DNA of 7,565 nucleotides from Alphaproteobacteria bacterium UBA6038 (GTDB lineage: Bacteria > Pseudomonadota > Alphaproteobacteria > Micropepsales > Micropepsaceae), in contig DIZC01000069.1 of NCBI GenBank assembly GCA_002429315.1, positions 812-8,376 on the forward strand, in the 5' to 3' direction. Positions 5,511 to 7,565 of this stretch are shown here, one piece after another; the first letter of the stretch is position 1; each line of letters starts with the position of its first letter. Position numbers and translations under genes: made by a program. The notes under the pieces were generated by a model. It did not search any database, was not told the DNA's origin, and saw only the letters and a program-made list of their open reading frames with translations.

Positions 5511-5645
5511 CCGTTCCCCTTCACTGCGGTTTGAACGCCCCGCTCCCGAGACACTCCCCCAGACCTCCGATTCCCGTGTATCCTTTCGGCATGGCGCCAT
5601 TTCGCCAAAGGGCGATTGGGGGCAGGAAGGGGACATTTGCGGTCA
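5511..5645. promoter_or_regulatory. Divergent promoter region of GloVer operon and membrane regulator
   Basis: This 135-bp gap must hold the promoter of the leftward operon and that of the rightward regulator. On the minus strand TTGGCG (5603-5608) and GGATAC (5578-5583) are a tentative -35/-10 pair separated by 19 nt, or 18 nt if AGGATA is used. The spacer holds the perfect palindrome ATGGCGCCAT (5591-5600), and TCGCC-AAAG-GGCGA (5602-5615) lies on the -35. A GANTC site (5569-5573) falls near the expected start point. The promoter boxes are weak matches; the palindromes are exact. Confidence 0.5.
5591..5600. promoter_or_regulatory. 10-bp perfect palindrome, candidate operator
   Basis: ATGGCGCCAT is self-complementary over all ten bases. 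It lies in the long spacer of the tentative operon promoter and 46 nt upstream of the regulator ATG. It could be the operator of the divergent helix-turn-helix protein, which would then control both directions. A 10-bp palindrome in GC-rich DNA is not rare, so this stays a candidate. Confidence 0.4.
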
Positions 5646-6986
5646 ATGGGTGCCGAAACCGCCGATTCGCAGGGCCGAAGACTGAAGACGTGGAAGGAGA
5701 TCGCCGCCTTCTTCGGTCGCGACGAACGGACGGTGAAGCGTTGGGAAACCACGCGAGGCCTGCCCGTGCGTCGCGTTCCGAGGGGCGTGCGCTCGGCGGT
5801 CTATGCCTATGAAGGCGAACTGCGGGCTTGGCTGGAAGAGGATGGAGAGGCGGCGGCGCCCGATGTCGTGCCGACCCGATCACCGCTTTGGTTCAAGGGG
5901 CTGGCACTGGCGGCGCTCCCACTGCTCATCCTTGCGCTCGGGCTGCTCGTCCTGCGGCCCCCATGGCGAACGACCGCGGATTTGCCCTCGCCGATCGCTC
6001 GCCATGCGTCGAATGCGGAGGCGGAGAAATTCTATCGCGCCGGGCTTTACGGCTGGCAGACGCGCACGCCGGAGGGACTGACGCGCGCGGTAGACGACTT
6101 CACGCAGGCCATCGTCCGCGATCCGCAATATGCGAAAGCCTATGCGGGGCTGGCCAATTGCTACAACCTGCTGCGCGAATACACAGCGATGCCGCCGGAC
6201 TATGCATTTCCGCGCGCTAAAGCCGCAGCAGAACGCGCGATCGCCCTCGATCCCTCTCTGCCGGATGCGCATGCGGCGCTCGCCTTCGCCGATTTCTACT
6301 GGTCGCACGACACTGGTGCCGCGCGAAGGGAGTTCGAGCGGGCCGTGGCATTGGCGCCGCAGGATGCAACGGCGCACCACTGGTATGCGACGTTTCTGAT
6401 GAATCTGCGGGATTTCCCGCATGCGCTGGCCCAAATCGACAAGGCCGAACGGCTCGATCCCGAATCGAGTTCGGTTCTGGCTGACAAGGGCATGATTCTG
6501 TTCCACGCCGGCAAGACCGACGAAGCCATGACATTGCTTCAGGAACTGGAGCAGACCGCGCCGACGCTTTCATCGCCGCATCGGTACCTAGCGATCATCA
6601 ACCGGGCGCGCGGAGATGACGCCGGCTTCGTTCGCGAACTGTCGCTCTCTGCCGAGAGGCGCCAGCAATCTGCAGACACAGATATTGCGACGGCGGCAGC
6701 ACGCGGGCTAACGCAGGCGGGGCACACGGGAATGCTTCAGGCGATGTTGTCAGTCCAACGGCAGCGATTCTCCCAGCTGGAGAGTCCAAACTACGCCTTG
6801 GCGCAAACCTATGCCGGCCTGAACGATGGCGCGCAGGCGATTGGGTATCTCAAGCTGAGCCTGAAGCGCCACGAGCCTGATGCGGTTTCGCTAAACATCG
6901 AGCCCGACTTCCGCGCCTTGCGAGGCTTGCCGGCATTCCAGCAGCTGGTGCGTGAAGCGGGACTCGAGCAGAGCCCGTCACCCTGA
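5646..6986 (+). CDS. Membrane-anchored HTH regulator with extracytoplasmic TPR domain
   Basis: Read from the ATG at 5646 the protein has 446 residues. Residues 13-62 (LKTWKEIAAFFGRDERTVKR, then W-E-T...GLPVRRVP and VYAYEGELRAWL) form a helix-turn-helix/winged-helix of the excisionase/MerR-like kind, with ERTVKRWE as recognition helix. A single membrane helix covers about 82-103 (LALAALPLLILALGLLVL). Residues 123-335 hold TPR repeats; EGLTRAVDDFTQAIVRDPQY, AKAYAGLANCYNLL and ERAIALDPSLPDAHAALAFA are clear units. The C-terminus (PDFRALRGLPAFQQLVREAGL region, 420-440) is the usual ending of this family. The HTH must be cytoplasmic, placing the TPRs in the periplasm, like CadC/ToxR one-component regulators. 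A TTG at 5637 has a better-spaced Shine-Dalgarno (GGAAGGGG) and may be the true start. It probably controls itself and the divergent operon (inference). Confidence 0.85.
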   Translation: MGAETADSQGRRLKTWKEIAAFFGRDERTVKRWETTRGLPVRRVPRGVRSAVYAYEGELRAWLEEDGEAAAPDVVPTRSPLWFKGLALAALPLLILALGLLVLRPPWRTTADLPSPIARHASNAEAEKFYRAGLYGWQTRTPEGLTRAVDDFTQAIVRDPQYAKAYAGLANCYNLLREYTAMPPDYAFPRAKAAAERAIALDPSLPDAHAALAFADFYWSHDTGAARREFERAVALAPQDATAHHWYATFLMNLRDFPHALAQIDKAERLDPESSSVLADKGMILFHAGKTDEAMTLLQELEQTAPTLSSPHRYLAIINRARGDDAGFVRELSLSAERRQQSADTDIATAAARGLTQAGHTGMLQAMLSVQRQRFSQLESPNYALAQTYAGLNDGAQAIGYLKLSLKRHEPDAVSLNIEPDFRALRGLPAFQQLVREAGLEQSPSP

Positions 6987-7073
6987 CAGAAGCGGAAGCG
7001 GATGCGCGCGTGGCCGTGTGGCGGGCGCATGGCTGCGCCAACGCGGTTATGCTATGATTCGCCAGAGGCGGAC
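6987..7073. other. Short gap between regulator and DoxX gene
   Basis: The 87-bp gap contains a 6-bp hairpin GGCGCA-TGGC-TGCGCC (7024-7039) without a T-run, a -10-like TATGAT (7053-7058) without a matching -35, and a GANTC site (7056-7060). No clear terminator or promoter is visible, so read-through from the regulator gene is possible. Confidence 0.4.
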
Positions 7074-7490
7074 GTGTCGTTATCGGAACATATTTCGCCG
7101 CTGATCGGGCGGCTGGTGCTTGCGTGGTTCTTCGCGAGCCAGGCGTGGAACTACGGCCATCAGTGGGACGAGAGCGTGGCGCAGATTGCGGCCAAGCACC
7201 TCCCGGTGGCGCCGCTGCTGCTTGCGCTCGGCCTGGTGGTGATGATTCTCGGCGCGCTGGCGCTCCTGCTCGGCTTTCACGCGCGCCATGGCGCGATGCT
7301 GCTGTTTGCGTTCGTGATCGCCGCGTCCGTGTCGATGCACGACTTCTGGCAGATACCGAATGGTGCAGCGCGCGACATGGAATTCGACGTATTCGCCCGC
7401 AACATGGCGATTGCCGGCGGCCTGTTGATGATCGTCGGCCTCGGCCCCGGACGTTTTGCGATCGATAACCGGAACGACCAGCGCCGCTGA
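7074..7490 (+). CDS. DoxX-family integral membrane protein
   Basis: The GTG at 7074 is preceded by AGAGG at 5 nt spacing, and the product then starts MSLSEHISPLIGRLVLAWFF, the typical DoxX opening; an in-frame ATG at 7029 would add an unconserved tail. The 138-residue protein has four hydrophobic segments at about 9-25, 46-68, 72-88 and 109-126. Family features include the IGRL start of helix 1, the LALGLVVMILGALALLLGF second helix, HDFW (89-92) after helix 3, and RNMAIAGGLLMIVGLGPGRF (109-128), the signature C-terminal helix. DoxX proteins are small inner-membrane proteins. Some are linked to quinone or thiosulfate:quinone oxidoreductase subunits and to redox stress, but most have no known substrate. 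It has no close functional tie to its neighbours and follows the regulator by 87 nt on the same strand. Confidence 0.87.
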   Translation: MSLSEHISPLIGRLVLAWFFASQAWNYGHQWDESVAQIAAKHLPVAPLLLALGLVVMILGALALLLGFHARHGAMLLFAFVIAASVSMHDFWQIPNGAARDMEFDVFARNMAIAGGLLMIVGLGPGRFAIDNRNDQRR

Positions 7491-7565
7491 TCACCAGCCG
7501 CCGCCGCCCCCGCCTCCCCCGCCGCCGCCCGTCCTGCCTTACGATATCGTGGCACTGGCGGGGGA
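7491..7565. other. GC-only triplet tract, no supportable gene
   Basis: After the DoxX stop the plus strand runs as CCG/CCC/CCT triplets (about 7497-7530). On the minus strand one frame reads a run of glycines then W and TGA (stop at 7491-7493), which resembles the Gly-rich tail of an exported or membrane protein. That frame, however, meets a TAA at 7536-7538. On the plus strand another frame reads a proline run followed by VLPYDIVALAG but has no start codon. Neither can be called a gene from what is shown. Confidence 0.4.

Noticed and set aside
5511..5636. Upstream extension of gene C to 5636
   Set aside because: It would read through the divergent promoter and put 42 residues before the signal peptide. 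The ATG at 5510 has a strong ribosome binding site.
7024..7039. Hairpin after the regulator gene as a terminator
   Set aside because: The stem is only 6 bp and no T-run follows.
736..7060. Apparent enrichment of GANTC in the three promoter gaps
   Set aside because: Each gap has one site, but at this base composition a site is expected about every 300 bp and others occur inside genes, so it is not clearly above chance.

Overview
The window looks like a piece of an alphaproteobacterial chromosome. GC content is high, and the left edge carries the cell-cycle master regulator gene ctrA, transcribed divergently from a flagellar-export fliI/fliJ pair. CtrA and CtrA-controlled flagellar genes are hallmarks of this class. 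I cannot fix the genus. ctrA lies next to fliI/fliJ in several alphaproteobacterial orders, so a finer call would be a guess.

Layout. (1) 1-566, minus strand: 5' part of ctrA, cut by the window edge. (2) 567-815: a divergent control region with CtrA-like half-sites, one GANTC methylation site and three perfect inverted repeats. (3) 816-1103, plus strand: a miniature fliI. Its N-terminus matches the start of FliI and its C-terminus matches the end of FliI, but the whole ATPase core is missing and the reading frame is kept. It overlaps fliJ by ATGA. (4) 1100-1528, plus strand: fliJ. (5) 1538-5510, minus strand: three tandem paralogous genes (order of transcription C, B, A) for exported proteins made of seven Gloeo_Verruco ('GloVer', TIGR03803-type) repeats. 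They are separated by two near-identical 14-nt gaps, each carrying the next ribosome binding site, so they should form one operon. (6) 5511-5645: a short divergent promoter region with a 10-bp palindrome. (7) 5646-6986, plus strand: a membrane-anchored regulator with an N-terminal helix-turn-helix, one membrane helix and an extracytoplasmic TPR domain. (8) 7074-7490, plus strand: a small DoxX-family membrane protein. (9) 7491-7565: a GC-rich triplet tract with no supportable gene.

How the parts may work together (inference). Regions 5-7 form a self-contained module: a transmembrane one-component regulator divergent from an operon of three secreted proteins. Each secreted protein has seven repeats, and every repeat has exactly one cysteine pair, which suggests a disulfide-stapled seven-bladed beta-propeller. 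The TPR domain on the far side of the membrane could sense envelope state or the propeller proteins themselves and adjust their transcription. The three paralogs are mosaic: gene A has a 5' end like gene B but a body like gene C, so recombination or gene conversion has acted within the array. The left part is standard CtrA/flagellar context except for the internally deleted fliI, which is the most surprising single gene in the window.
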